Shown here: positions 63,705 to 64,000 of the stretch, piece by piece | Numbering within the stretch: the first letter of the stretch is position 1 | How the letters are laid out: each line of letters starts with the position of its first letter | DNA from: Theristus sp. LFF4_11 | Taxonomy: Eukaryota; Nematoda; Chromadorea; Monhysterida; Xyalidae | Assembly: GCA_030248135.1 (NCBI GenBank) | Contig: JASANC010002295.1 | Coordinates: forward strand, 23,404-87,403 | Direction of reading: 5' to 3' | Length of the DNA stretch: 64,000 bases | Notes under the pieces: generated by a model | The model's database searches: none | What the model was told of the DNA's origin: nothing | The model's input: only the letters and a program-made list of their open reading frames with translations | Program-made: the position numbers and the translations under genes

Positions 63705-64000
63705 CTGTATTACCCCTATTAAACCCCCATGGGGGTTTATTTCTTCAGCGACTTCTGGGGGTGGGGGTTTATTTTTGGGGGGGGATTATTTTTGGGGGGG
63801 GGTTTATTTGGAAACATATGTTAGGGGTGGGCAAATGGCAAAAATACCTTCCATGGCAGGAAGGAAGTCGAAGGAACTTCTACTTTTCACAGAGATTTCC
63901 TTTTGCAACAGCCTTTTGTAATGAAATTGGTCACAACTCATCCCTTTGGGGCCTTTGCAGTATTATAATTCTCACTAATGTCACTGCATTCAGCCACTGA
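63705..64000. mobile_element. C/G-rich TA-flanked MITE, copy 5, cut by window end
   Basis: Starts CTGTATTACCCCTATTAAAC after TA, with the AACCCCCATGGGGG palindrome, G-rich blocks and the same core in the orientation of copy 3. The right end lies outside the window. Confidence 0.88.

Overview
The window is intron-rich invertebrate metazoan DNA. Evidence: GT-AG introns that join into long open frames, animal-specific domain sets (a complete Vav, a C-type lectin/EGF/PAN secreted protein, C2H2 fingers), no operons or prokaryotic signals, and a heavy load of small DNA transposons. I cannot assign a phylum. Exons are GC-rich at third codon positions; introns and spacers are AT-rich with many homopolymers.

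Layout. 1-2.6 kb: nested dispersed repeats. 2.7-12.9 kb (+): a 13-exon gene for an about 1037-residue, largely disordered protein I do not recognise. 13-17.2 kb: spacer with two TA-flanked MITEs. 17.2-20.9 kb (-): five-exon Mpv17/PMP22 family gene, closest to MPV17L2. 21-31.5 kb: gene-poor repeat block (G-tract repeats, telomere-like TTAGG runs, two large foldback elements, an inverted-terminal element, an 11-copy 149-bp satellite). 31.6-34.6 kb (+): seven-exon secreted protein, signal peptide + C-type lectin + EGF + PAN. 35.5-38.6 kb (-): seven-exon retinol-dehydrogenase-like SDR. 39.3-43.6 kb (-): eight-exon protein with six zinc fingers. 45.2-62.5 kb (+): complete 24-exon Vav orthologue (CH, acidic, DH, PH, C1, SH3, SH2, SH3; about 1009 aa). 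62.5-64 kb: spacer ending in another MITE.

All exon joins were worked out by hand by matching splice phase between neighbouring exons; every gene closes in frame except one acceptor of the SDR gene, which looks non-canonical or carries a homopolymer miscount. The genes do not form an obvious pathway; the lectin and SDR genes are convergent, and the zinc-finger and Vav genes are divergent over a 1.6-kb repeat-filled spacer.

The most unusual material is the repeat landscape: a family of TA-inserting C/G-rich MITEs (five copies, one of which interrupts a mariner terminal repeat and so proves its own boundaries), a 1-kb element with telomere-like ends present three times (two inverted copies flank Vav exons 2-4), Helitron ends inside the Vav DH domain intron, a satellite with a four-unit higher-order period, and a striking excess of the NF-Y-type octamer CCAATCAG on both strands across exons, introns and spacers.
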